Source of the DNA: Jeongeupia chitinilytica
GTDB lineage: Bacteria; Pseudomonadota; Gammaproteobacteria; Burkholderiales; Chitinibacteraceae
Assembly (NCBI RefSeq): GCF_014652315.1
Contig: NZ_BMYO01000006.1
Location: 186,001-250,000 of the forward strand
DNA length: 64,000 nucleotides
Reading direction: 5' to 3'
Made by a program: the position numbers and the translations under genes. The notes beneath the pieces were generated by a model. The model ran no database searches, was not told the origin of the DNA, and saw nothing but the letters and a program-made list of their open reading frames with translations. This document shows, in pieces, positions 51,554 to 60,631 of the stretch (positions within the stretch are counted from its first letter, which is position 1; each line of letters opens with the position of its first letter).

Positions 51554-52729
51554 ATGGCATTGAGTATCGAAGTCCACGACGTCGCACACGCCGTCAACAT
51601 CAAGGTGATCGGCGTTGGTGGCGCCGGTTGCAACGCAATCAACAACATGATCGAGCACGCCCTCGCCGGTGTGCAGTTCATTTCGGCCAACACCGATGCA
51701 CAGGTGCTGAAGCTGTCGAAAGCCGAGCACATCGTGCCGCTGGGCCAGGAGCTGACGCGCGGTTTCGGCGCCGGCTGCAACCCGGACATCGGCCGTGAAG
51801 CCGCCGAGGAAGACCGCGAGCAGCTCGCCGAGCTGATCGACGGCGCCGACCTGCTGTTCATCACCGCCGGCATGGGCGGCGGTACCGGTACCGGCGCAGC
51901 ACCGGTGATCGCGCAAGTCGCGCGCGAGAAGGGCATCCTGACCGTCGGCGTCGTCACCAAGCCGGGACTGGACGAAGGCAACCGTCAGAAGGTCGCGCAG
52001 GCCGGGATCGACGAGCTGGGCCGCTATGTCGACTCGCTGATCGTCGTCTCGAACCAGAAGCTCGAGGAAGTGCTCGGCGACGACGTCACCATCGACGAAG
52101 CGTTCCGCGCCGCCGACGACGTGTTGCGCAACGCGGTCGGTTCGATCGTCGAGATCATCAACTACCCGGGCCTGATCAACGTCGACTTTGCCGACGTGAA
52201 GACCGTGATGCAGGAAATGGGCATGGCGCTGATGGGCACCGCCCATGCGGCCGGTCCGAACCGTGCGGTCGAGGCGGCCGAGGAAGCGATCCGCAGCCCG
52301 CTGCTCGACAACATCAACTTCAAGGGCGCCCGCGGCGTGCTGGTCAACATCAGCGCCAGCAAGACCACGCTGAAGAAGAGCGAAATCCGCCAGGTGCGCG
52401 AGATCGTCGAAGCCGGTGCGGCCGAAGACGCGGTGGTCAAGCACGGCGTGGTGTACGACGACAGCCTCGGTGACCAGCTGCGCGTGACCTTGATCGCGAC
52501 CGGCCTCGGCGCCCGCGAAACCGGCAAGCCGGTGATGCAGGTCGTGGCCAGCCAGCCGCTGAAGACCGGCACCGACAACCGTTCGATCGACAGCACCGAC
52601 TGGAGCGAGTTCGACCTGCCGCCGGGCATGCGCCCGAACCGCCGCAGCTCGGCCGGTTCCGATTCGCGCTCGGTGGTCGGCAATGTCGACATGGACATTC
52701 CGGCCTTCCTGCGTCGTCAGGCGGACTGA
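51554..52729 (+). CDS. ftsZ: cell division GTPase FtsZ
   Basis: A 391-residue tubulin-like GTPase: VIGVGGAGCNAIN (18-30), GGGTGTG (108-114), the synergy loop NVDFADV, and the C-terminal peptide DIPAFLRRQ that binds FtsA. The stretch after the T4 loop is unusual: TKPGLDEGNRQ (135-145) where most FtsZ have TKPF-FEG-RR, and VVSNQKL (164-170) where most have IPN-KL. The core motifs are otherwise intact. It forms the Z ring. A promoter lies directly upstream. Confidence 0.96.
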   Translation: MALSIEVHDVAHAVNIKVIGVGGAGCNAINNMIEHALAGVQFISANTDAQVLKLSKAEHIVPLGQELTRGFGAGCNPDIGREAAEEDREQLAELIDGADLLFITAGMGGGTGTGAAPVIAQVAREKGILTVGVVTKPGLDEGNRQKVAQAGIDELGRYVDSLIVVSNQKLEEVLGDDVTIDEAFRAADDVLRNAVGSIVEIINYPGLINVDFADVKTVMQEMGMALMGTAHAAGPNRAVEAAEEAIRSPLLDNINFKGARGVLVNISASKTTLKKSEIRQVREIVEAGAAEDAVVKHGVVYDDSLGDQLRVTLIATGLGARETGKPVMQVVASQPLKTGTDNRSIDSTDWSEFDLPPGMRPNRRSSAGSDSRSVVGNVDMDIPAFLRRQAD

Positions 52730-52751
52730 TCGTTCATGCGCGCGACCTGAA

Positions 52752-52775
52752 CGCCCTGCGGTGTACCGCAGGGCG
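52752..52775 (+). terminator. 10-bp GC hairpin after ftsZ
   Basis: CGCCCTGCGG (52752-52761) and CCGCAGGGCG (52766-52775) with a TGTA loop lie 22 nt after the ftsZ stop. No T run follows, so termination is uncertain; it may stabilise the mRNA end. Confidence 0.45.
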
Positions 52776-52861
52776 GAGGACGCCTGCGCTTTGTCCCGGT
52801 AGATACAGAACGGCAATCGGAAGCATTGCGACGATCAATCCAGCCCATGACCCGGGGCTGC

Positions 52862-52867
52862 TAGAAT
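52862..52867 (+). promoter_or_regulatory. -10 box (TAGAAT) of lpxC
   Basis: TAGAAT lies 33 nt before the lpxC ATG. A start of transcription near 52874 would coincide with ATG 52875, which opens a 15-codon frame (MNPFGQGNPCFSNEP) overlapping the lpxC start. Confidence 0.45.
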
Positions 52868-52900
52868 TGTCCGCATGAATCCGTTTGGCCAAGGCAATCC

Positions 52901-53815
52901 ATGTTTCAGCAACGAACCCTGAAAACCACGGTCCGTGCGGTCGGCGTCGGCCTGCATTCGGGCGAGCGTGTCACGCTCGTGCTGAAGCCCGCCCCCGTCG
53001 ACAGCGGCATCGTGTTCCACCGCGTCGATCTGCCCGATTCGGCGCCGTTCAGGGTCGGGCCCTCGCTCGTGAACGACACACGACTCTCCTCCACGCTCAT
53101 CAACGATGGCGTGCGTGTCGGCACGATCGAGCACCTGATGTCGGCGTTCGCCGGCTTCGGCGTCGACAATGTCGTCGTCGAGGTTGACGCACCCGAAATG
53201 CCGATCATGGACGGCTCGGCCGCGCCGTTCATCTACCTGCTGCAAAGCGCCGGTGTCGTCGACCAGGCCGCGCCCAAACGCTTCGTCCGTGTCAGGAAGC
53301 CGATCGAGGTGGTCGAAGGCGACAAGTGGGTGAAGCTCGAGCCGCACGACGGCTACAAGGTGTCGCTGAAGATCGATTTCCAGCACCCGGCGTTCAAGAA
53401 GTCGGCGCAGACCATCACGCTCGATTTCGCGACCACCAACTACGTGTCCGAGATTGCCCGGGCGCGGACCTTCGGCTTCATCCAGGAAGTCGAGATGCTG
53501 CGCACCAACGGTCTGGCGCGCGGCGGCAGCATGGATTCGGTCGTCGTCATCGACGAATACCGCGTGCTCAACGACGGTGGCCTGCGTTTCGAGGACGAGT
53601 TCGTCCGGCACAAGGTGCTCGACGCGATCGGTGACCTGTACATCCTCGGCCATCCGCTGATCGCCGCGTTCTCCGGCTACAAGTCCGGTCACGCGATGAA
53701 CAACAAGCTGCTGCGTGCGCTGCTCGACGACCCGGACAGCTACGAGTTCGTCAGCTTCGAACGGGACGAGGACGTGCCGAGTTCCTTCCACGCCCTGCCG
53801 CCGATCGGCATCTGA
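52901..53815 (+). CDS. lpxC: UDP-3-O-acyl-GlcNAc deacetylase LpxC
   Basis: A 304-residue zinc deacetylase. GVGLHSGERV opens the first domain, VGTIEHLMSAFAGFGVDN carries a zinc histidine, ARTFGFIQEVEMLR and RHKVLDAIGDLYILGHPL follow, and GHAMNNKLL lies near the C terminus. It is the committed step of lipid A synthesis. AAGG precedes the ATG. Position after ftsZ is the standard dcw end. Confidence 0.97.
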   Translation: MFQQRTLKTTVRAVGVGLHSGERVTLVLKPAPVDSGIVFHRVDLPDSAPFRVGPSLVNDTRLSSTLINDGVRVGTIEHLMSAFAGFGVDNVVVEVDAPEMPIMDGSAAPFIYLLQSAGVVDQAAPKRFVRVRKPIEVVEGDKWVKLEPHDGYKVSLKIDFQHPAFKKSAQTITLDFATTNYVSEIARARTFGFIQEVEMLRTNGLARGGSMDSVVVIDEYRVLNDGGLRFEDEFVRHKVLDAIGDLYILGHPLIAAFSGYKSGHAMNNKLLRALLDDPDSYEFVSFERDEDVPSSFHALPPIGI

Positions 53816-53833
53816 CCTGCCGCGCGGAGCACC

Positions 53834-54019
53834 ATGTTCGCCGTGCTGCGCATTCTCTTCGTCCTGGCCGTCGTCCTCGCCGGCTGGTCGGTGTTCCGCT
53901 ACCTGCGCACCCGTGATCGCTACTGGCTGGTGTTCCTCCGCCGGGTGATCGCGGCGACGCTGGCGCTCGTGCTGCTGTTCTTCGTCGGTCTCGCGATCGA
54001 ACGGATCTTCTGGCTCTGA
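53834..54019 (+). CDS. small membrane protein, 61 residues
   Basis: Two helices (residues 4-20 and 37-56) flank a basic aromatic loop (FRYLRTRDRYWLVFLRR). It lies between lpxC and rsmE with gaps of 18 and 2 nt, GGAG lies 9 nt before its ATG, and it uses GC-rich codons like its neighbours, all favouring a real gene. No function is known to me. Confidence 0.65.
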   Translation: MFAVLRILFVLAVVLAGWSVFRYLRTRDRYWLVFLRRVIAATLALVLLFFVGLAIERIFWL

Positions 54020-54021
54020 CT

Positions 54022-54744
54022 ATGCCCCGCTTTTACCTCGATGCACCGCTTGCCGGCGGTAATACGCTTTCGCTGCCCGAATCGCTGGCCCGCCATGTCC
54101 AGGTGCTGCGGATGCAGCCCGGCGAGACCATCACGCTATTCAACGGCCGTGGCGGCGAGTTCGCCGCAACGGTGACGAACATGGGCAAGCGCAATGTCGA
54201 CGTCGAGGTCGGCGGATTCGATGCGGTCGAGCGCGAGTCGCCGCTGCAGACCGTGCTGCTGCAGGCGGTCTCGAGTGCCGAAAGGATGGACTTTACGGTG
54301 CAGAAGGCGACCGAACTCGGCATCAGCCGCATCGTTCCCGTCTACAGCCAGTACTGCCAGCAGCGGCTGTCGGGCGAACGGGCCGAGAAGCGGCTCGCTC
54401 ACTGGCGCGCTGTCGCTGCAGCGGCGTGCGAGCAGAGCGGCCGTACCCGCGTGCCGCAGATCGATCCGGTCGCAGCGCTGGCCGACGCACTGGCGGCGCT
54501 GCCGCAGCTCGACTTGCGGCTGCTGATGTCGCCGGTCGGTGCGGAGTCGTTCCGTTCGCTGGCCGATCGGGCAGGCAGCGTGGCGATGCTGGTCGGTCCC
54601 GAAGGCGGCCTCTCGAGCGCCGAGGAACAGCTGGCCATCGCTGCCGGCTTCACGCCGCTGGTGCTCGGCCCGCGCATCCTGCGTACCGAGACCGCCGGCC
54701 CGGCATTGCTGGCGCTGGCGCAGGCACGCTGGGGCGACGGCTGA
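54022..54744 (+). CDS. rsmE: 16S rRNA (uracil1498-N3)-methyltransferase
   Basis: A 240-residue SPOUT methyltransferase. The N-terminal PUA-like domain starts MPRFYLD and includes HVQVLRMQPGE. The knotted SAM site is LVGPEGGLSSAEE and LGPRILRTETAGPALL. QKATELGISRIVPV is also typical. It acts on assembled 30S subunits. Confidence 0.94.
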   Translation: MPRFYLDAPLAGGNTLSLPESLARHVQVLRMQPGETITLFNGRGGEFAATVTNMGKRNVDVEVGGFDAVERESPLQTVLLQAVSSAERMDFTVQKATELGISRIVPVYSQYCQQRLSGERAEKRLAHWRAVAAAACEQSGRTRVPQIDPVAALADALAALPQLDLRLLMSPVGAESFRSLADRAGSVAMLVGPEGGLSSAEEQLAIAAGFTPLVLGPRILRTETAGPALLALAQARWGDG

Positions 54745-54750
54745 TCCGGC

Positions 54751-54756
54751 TATAAT
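54751..54756 (+). promoter_or_regulatory. -10 box (TATAAT followed by CGG) of msbA
   Basis: A perfect TATAATCGG lies 28 nt before the msbA ATG, just after the rsmE stop. No clear -35. Confidence 0.55.
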
Positions 54757-54783
54757 CGGGCTTTGCTCCATCTCAGGCAAAGC

Positions 54784-56520
54784 ATGAACAACCGCTTGCT
54801 GTACACGCGCCTTCTCGGCGAGATCCGCCCCTACTGGCCGGTGATTGCCGGCTCCATCGTCTGCATGATCCTCGCCGCCGGCGTCGACGCCGGGCTGGCG
54901 GTGCTGCTCAAACCGCTGGTCGACCAGAACCTCCAGGCGCACTCGCTTGCGCATACCGCCGCCTGGGTGCTGCCGGCACAGATTTTCGGCCTGGCCATCC
55001 TGCGGCTGGTGACCAACTTCGGTTCGGATTACGCCAGCGGCTGGTTGTCCGCGCGGGTGATGCACGACCTGCGGCAGAAAATGTACGAGCAGTACCTGAA
55101 ACTGCCGACGCGCTATTACGACCAGAGCTCGACCGGCGTGATGCTGTCGCGGATCACCTTCGACATCGGCAACGTGATGAACGCCGGTGTGCAGGTGCTG
55201 ACGGTGCTGGTGCGCGACAGCTTCTCGATCGTCGCCTTCCTCGGCGTGATGCTGTACCACGACTGGCAGCTGACGCTGTTGTGCCTGATCCTGCTCCCCG
55301 GCGTCGCTGCCAGCATCCGCATCGTCGGTAAGCGCCAGCGCAAGCTGTCGCGTTCGTCGCAGGAAACCATGGGCGAAATGACGCGCATCCTCGACGAAAG
55401 CCTCTCGGGCCACCGGGTGGTGAAGATCTTCGGCGGCTTCCCGTACGAGCGGCTTCGCTATTTCAACATCAACAACCGGATGCGCAGCATCATGGTCAAG
55501 CAGAACGCCACGTCGGGCGCCAACTCCGGGCTGGTGATGCTGCTGATCGGCATCACGCTGGCGATCATCATCTACTTCGCCAGCCTGCGCGCGCAGACCG
55601 GTGCGCTGACCGCCGGTGCCTTCGTGTCGTTCATGGTCGCGATGATGGCGATCCAGCAGCCGGTGAAGAATCTCACCAAGATCAACGAGCAGTTCCACAA
55701 GGGCATGGCGGCGGCCGAGTCGGTGTTCGGCGTGCTCGACGAGATGGCCGAGCACGATACCGGTACGCGGCAGATCGAACGCGCCCGGGGCGAGCTCGAC
55801 ATCAAGGCGCTGCAGTTCCATTACGGCGATCCGGACAAGCCGGCGCTGTCCGGCATCGACCTGAAGGTCGCGCCCGGTGAAACGGTCGCGCTGGTCGGCA
55901 GTTCGGGCTCGGGCAAGACGACGCTCGCCAACCTGCTGCCACGCTTCTACGAGCCGACCGGGGGCGAAATCGACCTCGACGGCGTGCCGGTGGATCAGTA
56001 CAAACTTGCCGACCTGCGCCGCCAGTTCGCGATGGTCAGCCAGGACGTCGTGCTGTTCAACGATACGGTAACCGCCAACATTGCCTACGGCGACGAACAT
56101 CCCGATCCGGCACGCGTGCAGGCGGCAGCCGACGCGGCATTCGCAACCGAGTTCGTCGAGCGGATGAGCGACGGTTTCGACACCATGCTCGGCGAGAACG
56201 GCGTGCGGCTGTCGGGCGGCCAGCGCCAGCGGCTGGCGATCGCACGGGCGATCTACAAGGACGCGCCGATCCTGATCCTCGACGAGGCGACCAGCGCACT
56301 CGACACCGAGTCCGAGCGCAAGGTGCAGGCGGCGCTGGAAAACCTGATGAAGAACCGTACGACGCTGGTCATCGCCCACCGGCTTAGCACGATCGAGAAC
56401 GCCGACCGCATCGTGGTGATGCGCGGCGGGCGCATCGTCGAGATCGGCAGCCATGCGCAACTGATCGAGAAGAAGGGCGTGTACGCCCAGATGCACGCGG
56501 TGCAGTTCCACGAGGCGTAA
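54784..56520 (+). CDS. msbA: lipid A export ABC transporter MsbA
   Basis: A 578-residue half-transporter with six N-terminal helices (to about residue 310) and an ATPase domain: Walker A VGSSGSGKTTLANL, Q-loop MVSQDVVLFNDTV, signature VRLSGGQRQRLAIARA, Walker B ILILDEATSALD and a switch histidine in IAHRLST. It flips lipid A-core to the periplasmic leaflet. It follows lpxC by about 1 kb and opens an LPS-type gene region. Confidence 0.94.
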   Translation: MNNRLLYTRLLGEIRPYWPVIAGSIVCMILAAGVDAGLAVLLKPLVDQNLQAHSLAHTAAWVLPAQIFGLAILRLVTNFGSDYASGWLSARVMHDLRQKMYEQYLKLPTRYYDQSSTGVMLSRITFDIGNVMNAGVQVLTVLVRDSFSIVAFLGVMLYHDWQLTLLCLILLPGVAASIRIVGKRQRKLSRSSQETMGEMTRILDESLSGHRVVKIFGGFPYERLRYFNINNRMRSIMVKQNATSGANSGLVMLLIGITLAIIIYFASLRAQTGALTAGAFVSFMVAMMAIQQPVKNLTKINEQFHKGMAAAESVFGVLDEMAEHDTGTRQIERARGELDIKALQFHYGDPDKPALSGIDLKVAPGETVALVGSSGSGKTTLANLLPRFYEPTGGEIDLDGVPVDQYKLADLRRQFAMVSQDVVLFNDTVTANIAYGDEHPDPARVQAAADAAFATEFVERMSDGFDTMLGENGVRLSGGQRQRLAIARAIYKDAPILILDEATSALDTESERKVQAALENLMKNRTTLVIAHRLSTIENADRIVVMRGGRIVEIGSHAQLIEKKGVYAQMHAVQFHEA

Positions 56521-56521
56521 C

Positions 56522-56549
56522 GAAAAACGGGGCCCGGGCCCCGTTTTTC
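56522..56549. terminator. bidirectional terminator, 28-bp perfect palindrome
   Basis: Two 14-bp arms with A5 on the left and T5 on the right form a self-complementary GC-rich hairpin between the convergent msbA and WaaE-like genes. Both strands end in a T run. Confidence 0.92.
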
Positions 56550-57303
56550 ATGGCCGGCGGTTCAGCGCGGCGAGCTTGAGGAAGCGGTAGTAGACGGTTT
56601 CGGCGTTGAACACCGCAACCTGGAAACCGGCGGCGCCGTCGAGGAAGCCGCGCTTGACGATATAGGTGCGCACGAAGGCCCACAGGCCGCGGCCGATCGC
56701 CTTGGCGAGCGACGCGGATTCGCCGCGTGCGTGGCGCTGGCGGGCGCCGGCCTCGGAATACGTGTCGAGTTTCCGCAGCACGTCGGCGTGCGTCTCGTAC
56801 GAGTAGTGCAGCAGCGTGCCCCCGAGTGCGGCGGCCGGGCCGTCGAACACCAGCCGCTCGTGTACCAGATCGTCGGAAAAGCGCGCCGCGCCGCGCCGGA
56901 ACAGCCGCGGAATCCAGTCCGGATACCAGCCCGAATGGTGCATCCAGTGGCCGCAGAAGCTCGACAGCCGGTTCAGCCGGTAGACGTCGGCCTGCGGCGC
57001 CGCAATCGCCGCGCGAATCGACGCGGCGAGTTCGGGCGTGACGACTTCGTCGGCATCGATCAGCAGCACCCAGTCGGTGTCGAGCAGCGCCACCGCGCGG
57101 TTCTTCTGCACGCCGAAGCCGGGCCAGTCGCAGGATACGGCGACGCTGGCACCGTGCGCTTCGGCAATTTGCACGGTCGCGTCGCTGCTGCCCGAGTCGA
57201 GCACGGCGATCCGGTCGGCGAAGGCCAGCGCCGACAGGCATTCGGCGAGGCGGGCTTCGGCATTCTTGGTGATCAGGGCAACGCCCAGGGTTGCTGCTGG
57301 CAT
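56548..57303 (-). CDS. family 2 glycosyltransferase, WaaE/KdtX-like
   Basis: A 251-residue cytoplasmic GT2: LGVALITKNAEARLAECLSA near the start, AVLDSGSSDATVQIAE, WVLLIDADEVVTPEL (DxD), and a C-terminal GFQVAVFNAETVYYRFLKL amphipathic helix. This matches LPS inner-core beta-1,4-glucosyltransferases (WaaE/KdtX). The gene is convergent with msbA and divergent from the epimerase. The exact acceptor is not determinable. Confidence 0.87.
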   Translation of the reverse strand: MPAATLGVALITKNAEARLAECLSALAFADRIAVLDSGSSDATVQIAEAHGASVAVSCDWPGFGVQKNRAVALLDTDWVLLIDADEVVTPELAASIRAAIAAPQADVYRLNRLSSFCGHWMHHSGWYPDWIPRLFRRGAARFSDDLVHERLVFDGPAAALGGTLLHYSYETHADVLRKLDTYSEAGARQRHARGESASLAKAIGRGLWAFVRTYIVKRGFLDGAAGFQVAVFNAETVYYRFLKLAALNRRP

Positions 57304-57327
57304 GGGAAGGCGTGGCTGAAAACTGGA

Positions 57328-57333
57328 TATAAT
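57328..57333 (+). promoter_or_regulatory. -10 box (TATAAT followed by CGG) of the glycan gene run
   Basis: TATAATCGG lies 51 nt before the epimerase ATG and probably drives the + strand set from 57385 to beyond 64000, where every junction is short or overlapping. Confidence 0.55.
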
Positions 57334-57384
57334 CGGACAAACGCCGGTGCATCCACAAGCCCGGCCCCTCACGCGGTCACCCAG

Positions 57385-58389
57385 ATGAACATACTCGTTA
57401 CCGGCGCAGCCGGCTTTATCGGCCTGCATCTTGCCCAGCGCCTGCTTGCCGCCGGCCATACCGTCCACGGCATCGACAGCATCAACGCCTATTACGATCC
57501 GGCGCTCAAGCGCGCGCGACTGGCGCAGCTGGCGCCGCGGACCGGTTTCAGCTTCGAAGAACGCGACCTGGCCGATCCGGCCTGTGTGGCACTGATCCGC
57601 GACGGCGGCTACGACGCCGTCGTGCACCTCGCCGCGCAGGCGGGCGTCCGTTATTCGCTCGAGGCGCCGCTGGCGTACAGCGATGCCAACCTGGTCGGGT
57701 TCACCCATGTGCTCGAAGGCTGCCGTCACGGCAAGGTCGGCCAGCTGATCTTTGCCAGCTCGTCGAGCGTATACGGCGGCAACCGCAAGCTGCCGTTTGC
57801 CGAAACCGATTCGGCCGACCACCCGGTCAGCTTCTACGCGGCAACGAAGCGTGCCAACGAGCTGATGGCGCACAGCTACGCCCACCTGTACGGCCTGCCG
57901 GTGACCGGGCTGCGCTTCTTCACCGTCTACGGTCCGTGGGGCCGGCCGGACATGGCGTACTACAAGTTCGCGCAGAAGATCGTCAACGGCGAGACCATCG
58001 ACGTCTACAACCACGGCAGGATGCGCCGCGATTTCACCTACATCGACGAAATCATCGCCGGCATCGAAGGCCTGCTCGCCAAACCGGCGACGCCCGACGC
58101 CGGGTTCGACGTGATGGCGCCCAAGGCGGGCACCAGCTGGGCGCCGTACCGGATCCTCAACATCGGCGGCAACAATCCGGTGCCGCTGATGGACTTCATC
58201 GCCACGCTGGAAAAGCACCTCGGCGTGACAGCCAACAAGAACTACCTGCCGATGCAGGACGGCGACGTGCCGGAAACCTATGCCGACACCCGGGCGCTCG
58301 AAGCCATCGTCGGCCCGGTCGCGCGGATCTCGCTCGACGAAGGGCTCGGCCGCTTTGTCGCGTGGTTCAAGGATTATCACGGTGTCTGA
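57385..58389 (+). CDS. NAD-dependent epimerase, UDP-glucuronate 4-epimerase type
   Basis: A 334-residue extended SDR. The NAD loop is TGAAGFIGLHLAQRL; the catalytic Ser lies in FASSSSVYGG and the YxxxK pair in SFYAATKRANE. The segment FFTVYGPWGRPDMAYYKF is the block I associate with UDP-glucuronate 4-epimerases; generic GalE is less likely. It would supply UDP-galacturonate for LPS core or capsule. It overlaps the next gene by 8 nt. Confidence 0.85.
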   Translation: MNILVTGAAGFIGLHLAQRLLAAGHTVHGIDSINAYYDPALKRARLAQLAPRTGFSFEERDLADPACVALIRDGGYDAVVHLAAQAGVRYSLEAPLAYSDANLVGFTHVLEGCRHGKVGQLIFASSSSVYGGNRKLPFAETDSADHPVSFYAATKRANELMAHSYAHLYGLPVTGLRFFTVYGPWGRPDMAYYKFAQKIVNGETIDVYNHGRMRRDFTYIDEIIAGIEGLLAKPATPDAGFDVMAPKAGTSWAPYRILNIGGNNPVPLMDFIATLEKHLGVTANKNYLPMQDGDVPETYADTRALEAIVGPVARISLDEGLGRFVAWFKDYHGV

Positions 58390-59479
58390 TGCGCCGTTCC
58401 GTCGTGCGCTCGTCATCAAGCTGCGCCACCACGGCGACGTGCTGCTGACCGGTCCGGTGTTCAGCACGCTGACCGAGGCGCATCCGGGCATCGAGGTCGA
58501 CGCGCTGGTGTACTCGGACACGCAGGACATGCTGACCCTGCACCCGCACGTGCACACGGTACACACGATCGGCCGCGACTGGCGCAAGCTGGGCCCGCTG
58601 GCGCAGCTGTCGCGTTACTGGGGGCTGTACAAGGCGCTGAAGTCGCGCGACTACGACCTGATCGTCCACCTGACCGACCACTGGCACGGTGCGCGGCTGG
58701 CGCGCCTGCTGAAGCCGCGTGTCTCGGTCGCGCCGAACGTGAAGAAAACCAGCGCGCGCGCCAGCAAAGCGTGGGCGAAGTCGTTCACCGCGCGTTACCC
58801 GGTCGTCGGCGGCAACCGCCGCCATACGGTCGACATCCATCTCGACGCGCTGCGCCGGATCGGCATCCAGCCGACCGAAGCGAGCAAGCCGCTGCGCTTC
58901 GTCGCCGGTCCCGACGCCGAGGCGTCGGTTCAAACCAAGCTCGCCGAACACGGTGTCGCAAGGGGCGGTTACCTCCTGATCCACCCGACGTCGCGCTGGC
59001 TGTTCAAGACCTGGCCGGTGGCGCACGTGGCGACGCTGATCGACGCGCTGACCGCCCGTGGCGACACCGTGGTGCTGTCGGCGGCACCGTCAAAGGCCGA
59101 ACTCGACTGGATCGCCCAGCTCAAGGCGAAACTGGCGCGGCCGGTGGCCGACCTGTCCGGCCAGCTGTCGCTGAAGGAGCTTGGTGCGCTGATCGCCGGC
59201 GCGCGCGCCTTCGTTGGCGTCGATTCGGTGCCGATGCACCTCGCCGCGGCGACGCAGACGCCGGCCGTGGCCTTGTTCGGCCCGTCCGGCGACATCGAAT
59301 GGGGGCCGTGGCGCGCGCCGCACCGGCTGATCACCGAGCCGTTCACCTGTCGCCCCTGTGGCCAGGACGGCTGCGGCGGCAGCAAGGTCAGCGACTGCCT
59401 GACCGCGATCACGCCCGAACGCGTACTCGCCGAACTCGACGGACTGCTTGCCGAAACGGGCCGTGGAGTGAGCCGTTGA
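58382..59479 (+). CDS. family 9 glycosyltransferase, heptosyltransferase III (RfaQ)-like
   Basis: A 365-residue GT9: ALVIKLRHHGDVLLTGPVF near the start, IHPTSRWLFKTWP in the middle, and GVDSVPMHLAAATQTPAVAL and FGPSGDIEWGPW in the C-terminal domain. These are RfaQ-type LPS heptosyltransferase blocks. GTG 58382 has AAGGA 8 nt upstream and overlaps the epimerase stop. It should add heptose or a related sugar to the core. Confidence 0.88.
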   Translation: MSDAPFRRALVIKLRHHGDVLLTGPVFSTLTEAHPGIEVDALVYSDTQDMLTLHPHVHTVHTIGRDWRKLGPLAQLSRYWGLYKALKSRDYDLIVHLTDHWHGARLARLLKPRVSVAPNVKKTSARASKAWAKSFTARYPVVGGNRRHTVDIHLDALRRIGIQPTEASKPLRFVAGPDAEASVQTKLAEHGVARGGYLLIHPTSRWLFKTWPVAHVATLIDALTARGDTVVLSAAPSKAELDWIAQLKAKLARPVADLSGQLSLKELGALIAGARAFVGVDSVPMHLAAATQTPAVALFGPSGDIEWGPWRAPHRLITEPFTCRPCGQDGCGGSKVSDCLTAITPERVLAELDGLLAETGRGVSR

Positions 59480-60621
59480 CCGCGCCGATCCGGCTGGCCA
59501 TCGTCCGGCAGAAGTACAACCCGCACGGTGGCGCCGAGCGCTTCGTCGCGCGCGCGCTCGACGCGCTGGCGGCGCGCGGCGCACTCGACGTGACGCTGCT
59601 GGCGCGGCAGTGGCAGCAGGGCGACAGCAGCTGGCACAGCGAGACGGTGAATCCGCGCTACTCGGGCCGGCTCGGCCGCGACCGCGGCTTTGCCCGTGCG
59701 GTGCAGAAGCGGCTGAAGAACTTCGATCTGGTGCAGAGCCACGAACGCATTCCCGGTGCGGCGATCTTCCGTGCCGGCGACGGCGTGCACGCCGTCTGGC
59801 TCGAGCAGCTGTCGCGCGTACAGGGCCTGTCGGCGCGGCTGATCCGCTTCTTCAGCCCCTATCACAGCTATGTATGCCAGGCCGAGACCGAGATGTTCCG
59901 GCACCCGGCGCTGCAGACGGTGATCTGCAATTCCAAGCTGGTCCGCGACGAGATCGCCGACCGCTTTGCCGTGCCCGATCACAAGCTCGAACTGATCTAC
60001 AACGGCGTCGATACGGACGCCTTCCACCCGGACCTGGTGCGTCACCGTGTGGCGATGCGCGACGAGTGGCAGGTGCCGCAGGATGCACCGCTGCTGGCCT
60101 ACGTCGGCTCTGGTTTTGCCCGCAAGGGTGTGGCGACCGCGCTTGAAGCGATCGTGCCGCATCCCGGCGTCCACCTCGTGATCGCCGGCGCCGACAAGCA
60201 CGCCAAACGCTACCGGAAGCTGGCCGAGACGCTGGGCGTTGCCGCGCGGGTGCGTTTCCTCGGCGGTGTCGCCGATGTCAAGCCGGTCTATGGCGCGGCC
60301 GATGCACTGATCCTGCCGACGTTGTACGACCCGTTTCCGAATGTCTGCGTCGAAGCCTTTGCCGCCGGGCTGCCGGTCTTCACCAGCCCGATGTGCGGTG
60401 CGGCGGAGTGGATCAGCGAGGGCGTGAACGGCTGGACCAACGATGCGCTCGACGTCGAAGGCTACCGCAGCGCCGTCGGCATCTGGCTGGCGCGCCGCGA
60501 CGAATGGCCCGCGCTGCGCATGGCCGCGCGCAAGACGGCCGAACCCCATACCCTGGCCCGCATGGCCGGCGAGCTCGAAGCGCTCTACGCCCGCCTGCTG
60601 GCCCGGACCGACCAGACCTGA
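59476..60621 (+). CDS. family 4 glycosyltransferase, LPS core type
   Basis: A 381-residue GT4. The N terminus has IVRQKYNPHGGAERFVARAL (acceptor loop), and the C-terminal half has YVGSGFARKGVATALEA and LPTLYDPFPNVCVEAFAAG (EX7E-like region). It resembles WaaG-type core glucosyltransferases. The start appears to be TTG 59476, which overlaps the previous stop (TTGA) and follows GGAG by 7 nt; no ATG is available close by. Confidence 0.85.
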   Translation: MTAPIRLAIVRQKYNPHGGAERFVARALDALAARGALDVTLLARQWQQGDSSWHSETVNPRYSGRLGRDRGFARAVQKRLKNFDLVQSHERIPGAAIFRAGDGVHAVWLEQLSRVQGLSARLIRFFSPYHSYVCQAETEMFRHPALQTVICNSKLVRDEIADRFAVPDHKLELIYNGVDTDAFHPDLVRHRVAMRDEWQVPQDAPLLAYVGSGFARKGVATALEAIVPHPGVHLVIAGADKHAKRYRKLAETLGVAARVRFLGGVADVKPVYGAADALILPTLYDPFPNVCVEAFAAGLPVFTSPMCGAAEWISEGVNGWTNDALDVEGYRSAVGIWLARRDEWPALRMAARKTAEPHTLARMAGELEALYARLLARTDQT

Positions 60622-60631
60622 AGAGAATCCG

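Noticed and set aside
54136..56511. Open frame of 791 codons antisense to rsmE and msbA
   Set aside because: GC-rich third positions of the real genes suppress stops on the other strand. The product is low-complexity (Arg/His/Gln/Asp-rich) with no domain, while the + strand carries complete RsmE and MsbA.
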